Shown piece after piece: positions 37,039 through 49,885 of a stretch of 64,000 bases of DNA. Below the pieces are notes generated by a model. It made no database searches. It saw nothing but the letters and a program-made list of their open reading frames with translations, and was not told the origin of the DNA. Each line of letters begins with the position of its first letter. The first letter of the stretch is position 1. The DNA lies in contig NW_024104284.1 in NCBI RefSeq assembly GCF_003945595.2, positions 1,859,377 through 1,923,376 on the forward strand, read 5' to 3'. Source of the DNA: Pipra filicauda (lineage: Eukaryota; Chordata; Aves; Passeriformes; Pipridae). Position numbers and translations under genes: made by a program.

Positions 37039-40000
37039 CAAAAGTTACCTGTGCTGAAAATTCAGTCCTGGGGCACCTCAAAATGAGTTTAAAACTAGTA
37101 GGTAGTCTTAATTTTAATCTCTATTTGACTTACTATCATATGTGTAAAATGGTGCTGATATCTATTCCCTCACCTTACAGATCAAGAAAATATATAAATA
37201 AAATTTGAAAATCACCTGGTGGTTCTGTGTGTACAACAGAACAATCCAGGAGTGTATCTATTATATTCATGAGAAGCGTACACAATATGTTGAGCAAGGA
37301 GATAACAGAACACCAAATGCTATTTAATGCATTGACTCAGTGAGATAGGAGGCATATGGAGAAAATCATATGTGTTCAAGTCTTTAAAAGCTATTCTAAT
37401 GCCTTGAGGGGAAAGAGTAAATGAGGACATGCTGAATACAAACCACTAATTCAAGTATTCCCTAAGTTCTCACTGCTTGATATCTTTACATTTTTGAAAT
37501 ACTTTCAGTGAAGCAAGGAATGAGCGTGCAGGCATGCCTACTTTCCACATTTCATATTGCCTTTCCTACCTCATATTCCTTGTTGACATGTCATGCTGAG
37601 ATCTCTCCACCTCTCAAGCTTTAGGATACTTATATTGCAGCTTGAATGAAGCTTGGCAGTAATTACACCCAGACAGTACTGCTCAGTCACTATACCATGT
37701 TGTCTCTGCCTGCACCCAATTAACCTTTCCCCGTGAGTCCAGAAAGGAGAGTGAAAGCTGTATTATAATTTTTGTGGCATTAAAAAAATCCCATGACATC
37801 ATTTTAATTTTGTTAGTTCCCGTGTCCTAAGTCCCATTTTTTTCTAATTACTTACTATTATATTTTTATTACTTATAATTATCTGAGAAATGGAAAAATG
37901 TATTCATTGTAGGTTTTACTGAAAATGTCATGAAGCACATTGAACAACATATTCAGAAATACATTTGTGAGTGATTCAGCTAGGTCTCTAAACTGGGCAT
38001 ATAATGGCAAAAGGTTTTCAAAAGTGTTGTAGAATTAATCAAAAAGGGCTTTTCTGCATTCCATGTATGAAATTCCCTCTGGAGTTCTATCAGAAAGGTG
38101 AAATATTTTTGTTTCCTTCTTCTCTAACCAGTTCTGCAGTGTTGGTCAGATTGTCCAAAATTGGTATGATTGTCTACATTACTCCTGGCAAGATTTCAGT
38201 CCCAGGGAAACTACACTCATATGGGAATCTTATCAAGTATCATTTTCTCGGCTTTATCCTCCCTTATTCTATGAGCAATCTGAATAATTGCACATTAATT
38301 CTTTACTATTTGTGTAATTCTCTACCTCTCACTAGTTCAACAAACTTTGAAATTCAAATTAAACTGCTAACTTTTCCAAATCACATTGAAGGCCTTCCTT
38401 TTCCACATGTGATCTGTGGGTGAGCTTGGGCAATCCATTCAATTCTATACAGAGCATGACAAGAGCTCCAGGTGAAGGACTGCAAAGAAGAACCCATTTT
38501 TAGTGCACAATCAGGACTTTTATTGTTTTTACAAATCCCAGATAATCCACTACTCTTAGCTCTTTCTATTGATATTTTATGAGTTTAACCTCTTGGAGAT
38601 TCATAGACATTTATAGAATTCTTTTATAACATAGCATTTGCCAGCCTTGGGTAGTCAATACACTGTGTTATTCCATTTTTATATTTCTACAAATGCATTA
38701 GCAGACCCATTTTATAAACGAGGAAAAAATAAATAAAATATTGATCCAGGCAATTACTTCCTATCCTCTTGTATCTTCTTTCAGGTAGCATTCACAAAAT
38801 GAGTTCTTCATCTCATTTGCTTATGGTGATGGTAGGCATAAATTACTAGAATTGACCAGTCTAAAATGAGTTTTGTGGGAGTCACTGTTCTGTGTAATTG
38901 CAGTGTTCCATGTACTGACGTATTTAATAGCACTGCTTGACTGAGACTTAGAGTTCAAATCTTCACCAAATGTCTATATAGTAGCACAGTAACATTCAGA
39001 AGCATTTTTTCTTCTTTTTTTTTAACAAAGATTGTCTTTATCCTAAACAATAGCATTTTAAATGTATTATCCTTATGTAAATGTGTTATCCAATATAACA
39101 TTTTTACCTTTATGTCCCTTCCACTGCACAGTTATTTCTTCCTGAAGGGTCTGAGGTTTAGGTAGCCCACTATCATTTTCAAGGTTAGTGCAAAATCATT
39201 TTCAGTTTCATAAGGATTCCTGTATGGAAATTAAAACATACCATGTCTTTTCATGAAGTCTTTGCTGTTGTTCTTTCTCATTGATGAATGCAAAAAGAAA
39301 TGTAACTTAAATGCTGTTCTCTGTGAATAGAAACTATACTTTATTAGATGCTCTTTCATCAAATCAAGATTAAATTTTATGTTTTTCTACTCTAAGAACA
39401 AAAGCAATGACACTTGATTTTGCATGGATGTATGCAAAATACAACCATGAGTTTAACTATCATCAATTTACATCAACAGGCTGTGTTGCTGAGAAGAGTT
39501 CCCCGTAACTGCTATGAAAAGGAAGCAGTATCATTTCTTTAGGATTTGAGCATTAGAACTCAAGAGAAGTTTTATTTGACCAGAAATAGGGCTTAGACAT
39601 TAAAATTTCCATATGGATTCCTTGGAAAGTGATGTGTGGTGGATTATGGACAACATCCTCTCTGTGACCGTGAAGCGGCTGTTTCACAAAAGAATGTCTC
39701 AACGGGGGTGGTGGATGTACCACCAAATGTCATAATATTTGTAAAGAGATTTATCGTCTCTGTGAGCAGGATTTTTTCTGGGGTTTTCCTTTCTGTCAGC
39801 ATTTAAATGCCTCTGGTGTGCCTACCACCTTCATTAGTTGTTGTTTCGGGTCACTGCTTAGTACAGCCTGTTCAGTGAGGAACTCTTCAGACCTGATGGC
39901 ATAGATTATTCAGCCACAAAATTCAACTGCCTTTGGAGACTAAGCAAACTGACACTGAGTAAAATGCCCTGGGCCACAGAGAGGGATCACACAGTAAAGT

Positions 40001-43000
40001 CTGTGTCTAAGATGTGCTTGTTTCGTTTCTGCTTTTGTCTCTGTCCTTTCCTGTATGAAGATGACAGAAGTCCAGACACTGTTTTTCCAGTTGATCTGTA
40101 TCCTGCTGCCCTGATAACAGCTGCTCTAGTATTGGTATTCAGGAACTGGTTTTTGTATCACTTTGGGAGTATAGTCACCAAGTCAGTGACATAGTGGTTT
40201 AAGAAATGAAGTAGAGAATCAGGTCTTCAGTTACTGAAATTAAACTTTCCTTATCTGGCCACAAGTGACACTCTAGAAGCCTTGATTCAGAGTGCTTCAA
40301 ACTCAAATTGTATTTTACTGTCAAATTGCCAACACGTATTTGACCCATGTGAGAGCCTCTTCCAAGAGCTAAATGAAAAAATGAATTCTTGTAAATACCA
40401 TTGAAATTGTTCTCAGGTTCTCCTCAGCCATTAGCCCCTTCGAGAAAATGGTTTTCAGATTAATTTCCATCTCTCCTACAGATATAGAGGGTTTTCAGCC
40501 TCTGAAGACATTATGAGCTGTCTTTATAAATATCTTTAAAATAACTTGGCAAGTCATAATATGAAATTTCATATAGTTGAAAAAAAATATGGTAGACCAT
40601 CCTGTATTAAAAAAATATGGGACTAAATGTGAAATATGTAGGCTAAGTTGCACCTAAGGTTGCTTTCTTTACATATGGTATACACAGGGTGAAGTGTCTA
40701 AAAATACCCTAATACTTACTTCTTACCAATAGTAAATATATCATGATTTGCAGCCTCTAAAATAGAAGGTGCTAGCAAGTCAAGCCATTAATGTTACATG
40801 CAAAAGAAGTCTTTGCTGATCCAAAGAGTTGCCTTCATGCTACACAAGAGACCTGAGAAAGATTTCTTTCTATAAGAGCTTTTTGCCCATAGACTGGCAA
40901 AGTGTTCCTTATACTGTACTCCTCAAGTAAAGGGGAATTGAGAGCTGTTCCTCTGAAAAGAGCTTAACCAGAAAGTTTAGAGTTTAGAAAGGTGGGTACT
41001 CCTTCCAAACCAGAATTCAAAGATACTCCATGCTGGGATGTAATTAAATATACTTTAGGCAAGGAAGAAAATGGAATGTGAGTAATGAGACAAGATCTGC
41101 ATATTCCCCTTGCTAGAACTGGAATTGTGATGTGTGTCTCTGTTTATGTTTATACACATACACGGACACCCGAAAGTCCATTTCTGCAGCTCAGAATAAT
41201 TTAACCAAAACTCTTGTATTTCCCTGAGGGGGCTTACTGTTCTTGACTTTACAGATGTTCAATTTGTAATTTACATTTTCCATTTTGCATGCATCTATCT
41301 GATAACTTTTCTCACAGAAGGGGGAGATGCAAGTGCAGAAGTTGACATCCATGTCCTCTATGAATTAGTCAGAAGATGTGGAAGGAAGGGTGAACATTTT
41401 CTAGGAAAAAACAAATCCTATTTTCCCATTACTTAATTAATTTTTATTTAAAACTTTTATGAAAATGAATTAAAACCTTTTAGATGTAACTGGAAATGTT
41501 GTAGACCCTCCTTATTAGCACAGGAGATAGAGGCTTAACATCATTCTCTCTCTGCATGGTAGCTGTCAATCAGTTTAACTTGATTTGCAGTAATTTAGCC
41601 AAAATTAAGCAGCTTTGAGAAGAGAAACTAAGGGAGGCTCCTCATTGCCTATACTGCACATACAGTCTGATGGCTAGGATCCTGTCTTTGGAGAAGACCA
41701 TAGTACTATAGCCTTGCAAAATGATTCGTAGCTTTTACTCTTCAGGCGGATCAGCTGCAGAAGACGTGGTACCTTCACAAATGCTAATTCAGCCTACCAG
41801 CTAACAGGGTGTTATTGGGAACTAACACTGCCAAAGTCCTCTGGAGAACTTAATGGGAGACATAAAGTGGTGCAACTTGATTTCTTTCTTCTGTAACACT
41901 TTGGTTGTGCTATGAATCCCACTCTTAAATGCAGGGGAAGGTTTAGGTAGAATCAGTGGAGATGAGACATGGATGGTGCCACAGCAAGAAACTGTTACTT
42001 TAGATGAATGCTTACAGTCGTAGTGGGATTTGGGCTGGATTAAAGCAAATCCCTGCATCAGCTCCATTTAGTATGTTCTGGTTCAGTTAGGAACACAATT
42101 TTGGATTTTAAATTTCTTTTGGAGGAAGATAAATTGGAAAATTCCCTCCAAGTACCCATGACTGCATGCCAGCTCTGAGGAGAGAGTCCAAGACAATGAC
42201 TGGCCATGGACAGCATTGAGCTGCAGCAGGTGGAGACTTTCAGTCTCAGGAACCAGACAAACTCTGCTTCAAAGTAAATTCCTCCAACTACATCTGACAA
42301 AGATGTAGGAACTTCAGACCAAGTCTTTTTGATCTACTCCTGTCATGCCAAATTATTTGCTAATGAGATATGAACACTGTGTTAATTCAGAGTTGAGGTA
42401 TTGACTAGCTCTAAATCTGCATTTTAAGCAAACTCTTAGGTCACTAAGTACTAACTGAATAAAAACTTCTGATCAAAGGCAGATGAGCTTGCTTCTGTTC
42501 AAAAGCTTGACTGAGTTCCAGAAGAAATAGGATCTTCTATGCAAGTTTATCAGGGCTGCAACCTGAAAAGTATTTATCCGCTGTATTTACTGTTTGATAT
42601 CCTTTTCAAAAGTGCTAGAAAGTACTTTATCATGCTCTTAGAAACTTCATTCTTCTGAAAACAGAAAAAAAATAGTTAAACACTCCTGTCTGTGCATTAT
42701 GCACCATCTATGTAGAAAGGGATCTATGCCAGTCATAAATTTCTCCTACTCCTCTTTTTTATTTCTAATCAATTATCTATGATTTTTTTCCCATATATTA
42801 TAATAACCTACTCTATCAAGGTCTTGCTATTTGTGGAATCCTGACTGGTTTTTTTTTTCTTTCTGCCTTGTTTATTATTTTTAAAAGTTTTATTTCAACT
42901 GTTAACTTCATTTTGACACTGAATTTTGGTGTGTTTTCCGCAAAAATTGTCCCTTTTTACGCCTTAAGGTTTCCTTTAGGTTAGGTCTGTTCCCAGCATT

Positions 43001-46000
43001 CAGCATCCAGAATAACAAAGTTCTTATTACAGTCTCTCACACCAGCAAACATTTAAGGGAAAGTACGAGGATTAGTATTTTGCACATTGCATTCTGATAT
43101 TCTGCTAAACACTATGTTGTCTGTACAGGATGAAAGTTAAATTCTCAATAGACAGAAGGAAGGAATTATATGATTTTTTTTTTTTTGCTTTCCTAACGAA
43201 TTCCTATTTTTACCAATCAGTGGAAAGAAAAAAATTGGATGTTTAGTTATTGTTGGCTTTCATGTTGAAAACTGTCTGAATCAACATCTCAGCCTGTGAA
43301 AAAAATGTTCTTTTTTGGATGGTCCCTCCCTGCTCTTTGAAAAAGTACACAAGAAGCTGAAAATCTCTCAAAAACTCATTGAATCTAGAAATTATTCTAA
43401 TAATAAAAATCACTACCCAGAAGTGTATACTCTTGATATCTTGATAGCATTAAATCTGCAAAACAAGTCTTTTTGTATTGGCAGGAGTTTTGCTTGGCCT
43501 TGTCCCTCTCTACAGCTGATTTATCAGTCTAGAAGGCAACCAAAAATTTCACCAGTAAAACATTAACGAAGTTTAAAGTAGAGGGGATAATGTATTTGGG
43601 AGGGTCAGACTGAGTGGGAGTGCTACACTGACGTGATGAGTGGCACCTGGCTGCATGGTGTCTCCTACCCTATCATGAGACAACCAGTTTTTCCCTGAGC
43701 TGCTCCATTATCTGTCCTGAGCTGCCTCCAGCATGTAGAAAATGAAGTAGTCAATGAAATCTGCCTTTGCATCAGCCTTCACAGCTGTTCCACGAGCCCA
43801 GTAAATCGAAGGGGAACTGATGTGCAAGTTCATTAATATCTGTTAGCCATAGCAGATGTCACACACTTCATATGGTGAAATATATTCCCTTGCAATCTAT
43901 CATATGCAATAGAAAATATGCAGTGAACACCTATATTTTAAGGAGACAAGTATCATGCTTTATTTCTCAACACCTCTGCCATGTGTCAGTGGTCTAAACT
44001 ATGAATTTAGCTAGTGTTTTTAAAGCTGATTGTGTATTGACAGAGTAGCAACAACATTCGCTTGAATAATAAGAACATAATCACTAGAATTCACAGCTGC
44101 ATAATAGACAACAAATTCAAATCAAAGGCAGGAAAAAGACAAAATATCTATTATAGATGGTAATCTTCAGATATAGTCTCAGTAATCATCTAATCATTCA
44201 CAATACAACTGTCTTCCTAAATCAAAGTTAAATGAATACTGATACAATTATTGTGAAGAGTCACCAAAGATTTTTATTGATCAAAAACCAAATTTCTCAC
44301 TTAATACCTGAGAATACTTAAATGTAGTTTCAAAACAGCCTTGACTATCCCATTCAAGGGCTATTCTTGACCAAACTTAAAGCAGGCAGCTCCAGTTATG
44401 CCAGACTGACCTAGTTAAACATTCAGATTATTAAAAATGTCAAAATTACAAAATTAAGCCCAGAGAAAGTACTTAAGCTTCAAAAATAGACAACTGAATA
44501 GCATTAAGTCTAAATAGGTGAGTATAATAAATGCATATATTTTTTAGTGTTTACCTGACACTCTCTGATTTTTGGATTTCGTTAGCCTAGCATAAAGTTA
44601 TCAAAATGATAAATAAGGTGAAATGGAGCAGGAAATGCAGGTTTTAACACAATTTCTTCTAATTGAAGTAGGTTTTCCCTGAGGGAGGACAGCATCATTT
44701 AATCAGATTTTTCCTGACATTTCATTTTACAAGACTGGGGTTTTATAGCAATTCATGTAATGAATGACAAATGTGCTGAATTGTACTCGTGTTTCCATGA
44801 AATGTGAAATATATTACACTAGAGCTTATATAATTCAGCCATTTTCAGCTACATTAATGTCTTACCTAAAAACTATTCTAAAGGTAGTGTATTATGCAGG
44901 ATTTCTGTAATGAAGGATCCTTTTCCTTCTTGTGCCTATCTTGCAAGACATTATTACTTATGAGTCCAGGAATGAGAGTCTAAAGTGGTTCTGAGTTTTG
45001 TAGATATGAAGAGGCAAAAAATGCAGCTGAGTTCAAGTGAGGTTTTTTTTAGAAGACTGGTCCTAATGTTTGTATGCCACTAGTTCATCCAGCAATGTAT
45101 TTTTCTGAAAGCTAATTGCAGCATGGCCTCATTAATGACCTGATTGCACCGTAGGCTCTTGTATAATGGGTTGTGCTCACCATCCTTCAGGGCTGTGGAG
45201 CAAGGCAGGGAGGAGCTGGAGGTGGTGGTGGGGTGGACTGGCTTCCTCACCCAGGGCTGTGGTCCAGCCAGCCCTGCTTGTCTACAGAACTCTTTGGCCA
45301 TGTGTGCTTTACCTTTAGTCTTCTTCCAGCTTTCTGATCATGTTCCCAGAATCTGGCAATAATCACTACTTGTGAATTAGCATTCTTTGAATTAGCATTA
45401 ATTAAAAAAAAAAAAAAAAAAACAAAAAACAACAAACCAACAAACCAACTCTTGTTTGTTTTCTGACAAAAAAGTTGCAAGCTCCAGCTCTCTATAAGCA
45501 AGGGTAGGTTTAGCAGAGTAGAACTAAGTTGCTCGAGCTGTATTTCTCCTCCCTCACTGTGTCATCATCTCTCTGCTATTGCAGCATGGGCTCTGGGTCA
45601 GATGAAAGGCTCTGCCTGAGCTCAGAGCTCAGTAGCCCAGCTCTTCCACTGAAATGACCTGCTAAATCCAACTGCTAAATGTGTGCCCTGCTCATTGGTA
45701 GAGGATTCAATCACTTTGACTGGCCTCATCTGCTTGCATTGTCTCTTGGCAATAGCTGCATACCCCTCTTGCTGCTGAGCCTTGTCCCTCATCCTTCCCC
45801 TAGTAGAGCTGTTTCTGCTCCTTGATACTTGTCCTGGCTTCTCCAGGGGACAAGACAGCCAGGCCTGCCTCTTCCTACCTTTCTGGCCTCTGGACCAGTG
45901 CAGCCCTCAGCATCTTCAGCTGTCAGCTCTGGCTTGCTTTGCGTTTGGCCCCTCGCTGTGGTTTCTGTGCTTGATGGTGCATGGGCTGGAAGACACTCAC

Positions 46001-48340
46001 TGGCAAGTTGGGCAGCTCAAAGAACAAACCTCCCCTGTGCTCTTGGCTCACAGGGCAGACTTGCCTGATGCTGTTGCAGATGGATTCAGAGCAGTAGTGT
46101 ACTGCCGTTTTACAAAGGATTTCTTTGTCTAATCTCTGGCATGTTCCTCTGGTGCTCACAGCAGCATTTTGGCATTCTGGCAGAGTCAATGGTCAAAACA
46201 GATTGAGTCAGGCCTCTCTTTGTAACAAGTAGGATAGGATACAGACACATGCATTGCAACAGAAAAGGGGCAGCTATTGCTTCATAAAATGCTGATAAAT
46301 AGCAGGCAATAATATGCTGAGAAGAGATCACTTCATTAATTTATTGTAATATATTCCTATTAAATAGTTTTCCAATTATGCTCACCGCTCTTACTGGATT
46401 CTGTTGTAGAAAGGGAAAGGAACTGAAATAATCTCCAGTCAGGAGCTTGATCTTTTTCCCCTGAAATACAAAATGGAGCACGGCTGGCAGAAACAAATAC
46501 CAGAACATGTGCTGTAGTACTGTTTTACCAACTCTAACTCTCAGCATTAGCGATGAGACCCCAAGGCTGCCCTTTACCAGTTCTGTAGGTTTTGATAGCT
46601 ACTGATCTCACAGCACAGAGTTGCTTTTTGTTGCAAGGCTTTCTCCAATACAAGCCAAACTGGACAGTGGAGCGGGGTGCATTCCACAGACTTGAGGGGT
46701 TTTAGCTTTTTGAGGGCACTGCTAAGCAGTGTCAGCGACTACTGCCTGTTGCATCTCAGCCTGCCTCCAAATCTGCTCCTCCCAGTCCACATGTTTTTAT
46801 AGACTGGATGCAGTTCAATCTGAGGATTAACTTGCTTTCCACACATGACAGGTCAACCAGAGGACACCAGCTTATATGAATCTTGATTTGTTTTATTTCC
46901 ATATGTTTTAGGACTAAAGTCTTACTTTGGATATTCACTTAGTGAAGAAATAAGGGAAATCCATGGCTGCAAAAATAATCCCGGAAAAGATACGTCACTG
47001 TCTAGGATAAGAGATTTATTTTAAAGAGTACATAAATCATACAATTTGCCTCTTGTACAAATCTTTTCCCATCTTTCTTGTGTACCAGGGTATCTTACAG
47101 TGCTGTTTCTGAGATCCTTGAGGAAGATTGCTGAGTCCTGTCGTCCTCTCCTGAAAATCAATGGCAGCAGCAGCAGTGACTGAGAAAGTGCTGCAGCGTG
47201 TCTTTCAGGACCTGGCCCTGTTTTCGCTCTCCCTGAAAGCACCCAGGTGGGGGGAAAGCATCCTACCTTGTCAAATGCACATACTCTGCCTTTGGGCATC
47301 AGATTTAGTTCTTCATGTGTAATGTGGCAGCAGCAGGCGCTCAGAGCCTCAGAAAACCCAGGCTTGTTCATCTGAACAGCTGCTGCAGTATGTTTCTTTC
47401 TACCTTAAAGGTCTCTCACTTTTAACCTCTTCCAATACCTTATTACTGGGAACTCTATCTCTAGGTCTCGTGGGCAAAGCTTCATCCCAATTATACTAAT
47501 GGTAAGGGGAAAGAAATAGAGATAGGGAGATGAACTGTGTTTTTAAACCACATGGATTATGTTACTGTAGACAAAGAAACAGTAACTGGATCTAATGAAG
47601 AAAGGAGGATATTCATTATAGATGAATCAGAAAAAAAAAAAGCAATGATGGAAGGTAAATAGGATTTGGGAGTGCCTGAGTTTGCCTGTCTTGACTGTCA
47701 CCTACACTGTTTTTGTTCTCTTCTAAGAAATCAGACAGGCAGCTGGTGATGTATGTGAAAACTGTGTTAAGTTTTATTTCTCTGTTTTATGAAGGAAATC
47801 AGTGGGCACAGACATAAAATTGGCATACAGTGCAAATATGTAATTTACAATGTTTATATAAATTAGTGTAGGATATCAGTTTGAACAAAGACGTTATCTT
47901 AGCAGTAGTCAGAGAGTTATTCATACCACAAAATCACTGAATTTCAGAAAGAAGAAATCACATCCAATTGCTGTGAATCAGCGCTTTTCACATGGGATGA
48001 TTCTGTGCTTTTCATCCCTCTGCTTTTCTAATTTTGTACAGATTTCAGGGGCCTCGGGACTGACCAGGCAGGTGCTGCCCCTTGTACCGTGCTGGGTAGT
48101 GGATACACTGATGGTCTCCAGCTCCTGAATGCTGGGCCAGCCCCATCCCAGCAGTGCTACCACTGCTCCTCCAACCCTGAGAACCATACAAAACCTATAA
48201 CCTGCAGCTCTAACATCAGCATGATGAAAGTCTCCCACAGTGAGGGGGAGCCTCAGAAATACAGCGGCAGTTGCGTCATGAGCTGAAGGCAAATGCCTTT
48301 CCCAGGGTGACTATAGCTGAATTTCTAGGATGTTGGATTT
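37039..48340. other. AT-rich unique non-coding DNA
   Basis: About 11 kb without a recognisable gene. The longest frame, 139 codons at 38004-38423 plus, has no domain, no splice context and a composition typical of chance AT-rich frames. A poly-A stretch with a CAA-rich trailer lies at 45404-45446. A stretch at 37145-37185 (GTGTAAAATGGTGCTGATAT and onward) faintly resembles the 3' end of MIR/L2 elements but is too short to call. A somewhat GC-richer patch lies at 45780-46100. An open 104-codon minus-strand frame at 47978-48292 is discussed as a finding. Confidence 0.55.
45373..45446. repeat. 15-bp near-tandem repeat followed by a poly-A/CAA tract
   Basis: TGAATTAGCATT occurs at 45373-45384 and again at 45388-45399 (15-bp period). 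Next come 19 A residues (45404-45422) and an A-rich trailer with CAACAAACCAACAAACCAAC. This resembles a retroposon tail, but no identifiable mRNA or SINE body precedes it. Confidence 0.8.
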
Positions 48341-48430
48341 CATAGAATCATAGAATCATAGAATCGATTGGGTTGGAAAAGACCTCCGAGATCATCGAGT
48401 CCAACCCTTGGTCCAAATCCAGTCCATTTA

Positions 48431-48746
48431 CTAGATCATGGCACTCAGTGCCACGTCCAATCTGCGTTTAAAAATCTCCAGGGATGGTGAATCCACCACC
48501 TCTCTGGGCAGCCCATTCCAATGCCTGATTACTCTCTCTGTAAAGAATTTTCTTCTGATATCCAACTTAAATTTCCCCTGGCGGAGCTTAAGCCCGTGCC
48601 CCCTTGTCCTATTGCTGAGTGCCCGAGAGAAGAGACCAACCCCCACCTGGCTAGAACTTCCCTTCAGGTAGTTATAGACGGCGATGAGGTCACCTCTGAG
48701 CCTCCTCTTCTCCAGGCTAAACAACCCCAGCTCCCTCAGCCTCTCC
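48431..48746 (-). pseudogene. CR1 ORF2 C-terminal segment, shifted frame
   Basis: Continuation of the CR1 ORF2 after the frameshift. On the minus strand it encodes [19 protein letters not shown], a GLFSRAL block, [20 protein letters not shown] and [17 protein letters not shown], then ends in [12 protein letters not shown] and a stop at about 48431. This region lies after the RT fingers, palm and thumb. It is conserved among CR1 elements and its role is less defined. The frame is otherwise open, so the single indel is the only lesion visible in the retained coding part. Homologous segments survive in the copies at 25694-25895 and 27459-27641. Confidence 0.93.
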
Positions 48747-49878
48747 CATAGGACTTATGCTCCAGTCCCTTCACCAGCCTTGTTGCTCTTCTCTGGACCC
48801 GCTCCAGCACCTCAATATCCTTTCTGAACTGAGGGGCCCAGAACTGAACACAGTACTCAAGGTGTGGCCTCACCAACGCAGAGTACAGGGGAAGGATCAC
48901 TTCCCTGGTCCTGCTGGCCACGCTATTTTTGATACAGGACAAGATCCCATTGGCCTTCTTGGCCACCTGGGCACACTGTTGGCTCATGTTGAGCTTCCTG
49001 TCAATTAGTACCCCTGGGTCCCTTTCTACCTGGCTGCTTTCCAGCCACTCTGTCCCCAGCTTGTAGCGCTGCATGGGGTTGTTGTGGCCAAAGTGCAGGA
49101 CCCTGCACTTGGCTTTATTGAACTTCATCCCATTGGAATCAGCCCATCTCTCAAGTCTATCCAGATCCCTCTGCAGAGCCCTCCTGCCTTCCAGCAGGTC
49201 GACACTCCCTCCCAGTTTGGTGTCATCAGCAAATTTGCTGATGATGGATTCAATCCCCTCATCTAAATCATCAATAAAGATATTAAACAGGACTGGACCC
49301 AACACAGACCCCTGGGGAACACCACTGGTGACCGGCTGCCAGCTGGATGCAGTTCCATTCACCAGCACTCTCTGGGCCCGACCCTCCAGCCAGCTCCTAA
49401 TCCAGGAGAGGGTACACTTGTCCAAGCCATGGGCTACCAGCTTTTCCAGGAGTATATTATGGGAGACAGTGTCAAAGGCCTTGCTGAAGTCTAGATAGAC
49501 CACATCCACAGCCTTCCCCTCATCCAGCAGGTGGGTCACCTGATCGTAAAAAGAGATCAGGTTGGTCAGACAGGACCTGCCCCTCCTAAACCCGTGCTGG
49601 CTGGGTCTACTCCCTTGTCCATCCTGAAGGTGCTGTGTGATTGCACTCAGGATGATCTGCTCCATAACCCTGCCAGGCACCGAGGTCAGGCTGACAGGCC
49701 TGTAGTTGCCAGGGTCCTGCTTGCAGCCTTTTTTGTGGATTGGGGTGACATTCGCCAACCTCCAATCATCTGGGACCTTCCCAGAGAGCCAGGACTGCTG
49801 GAAGATGATGGAGAGCGGTTTGGCAAGCTCTTCTGCCAGCTCCCTCATCACCCTGGGATGGATCCCGTCTGGTCCCAT
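48736..49878 (-). pseudogene. CR1 ORF2 reverse transcriptase fragment (380 codons)
   Basis: Reverse transcriptase of a CR1-clade non-LTR retrotransposon, the enzyme that copies element RNA at a nicked chromosomal site. Motifs in order (residue numbers from the first Met of the open frame) are: [10 protein letters not shown] at about 42-51 and NYRPVSL at about 58-64 (fingers); [11 protein letters not shown] at about 126-136 with catalytic Asp130; [12 protein letters not shown] at about 184-195 (template grip); and [11 protein letters not shown] at about 214-224, the active-site box with Asp218 and Asp219. All three metal-binding aspartates are present. Family ORF2 proteins are about 900 residues or more with an N-terminal endonuclease, absent here. 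The first Met is internal and not a true start. The frame ends prematurely in [10 protein letters not shown] and a stop, where one base appears to be missing compared with related copies. Confidence 0.95.
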
Positions 49879-49885
49879 TTGATTG

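Larger units (their letters stand above)
48341..49885 (-). mobile_element. CR1 LINE, 5'-truncated, best preserved copy
   Basis: The youngest-looking LINE in the window, on the minus strand. The 3' end lies at 48341 and carries three units of the CR1 terminal repeat, CATAGAAT on the plus strand (48341-48364). A short 3' UTR of about 90 bp follows, then ORF2 from 48431 upward. The body is cut at about 49885 in the RT fingers region. The N-terminal endonuclease and all of ORF1 are absent, which is the usual outcome of incomplete target-primed reverse transcription. The ORF2 part is open except for a single frameshift near 48745-48752. No poly-A tail is expected for CR1 and none is seen. I could not define a target-site duplication: GGATTT precedes the element and GGATTA lies just beyond it, which is weak. 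Confidence 0.97.

Noticed and set aside
37141..37215. GTGTAAAATGGTGCTGATAT stretch resembling a MIR or L2 3' end
   Set aside because: Suggestive, but the remaining sequence aligns poorly by eye. It is kept only as a note in the region description.
38004..38423. 139-codon plus-strand open frame
   Set aside because: No domain, no homology I recognise and no splice or promoter context. Frames of this length are expected by chance in 64 kb.
39955..40025. MIR-like stretch with GGATCACACAGTAAAGTC
   Set aside because: Only a few short words match the MIR/L2 3' region, and the spacing requires a sizeable insertion.
45144..45446. Processed retrogene ending in the poly-A tract
   Set aside because: No recognisable mRNA body precedes the A run, and processed pseudogenes are rare in birds because CR1 does not use poly-A tails.
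49073..49498. 141-codon plus-strand frame and its neighbours over 48438-49929
   Set aside because: These are antisense shadows of the CR1 reverse transcriptase encoded on the minus strand.
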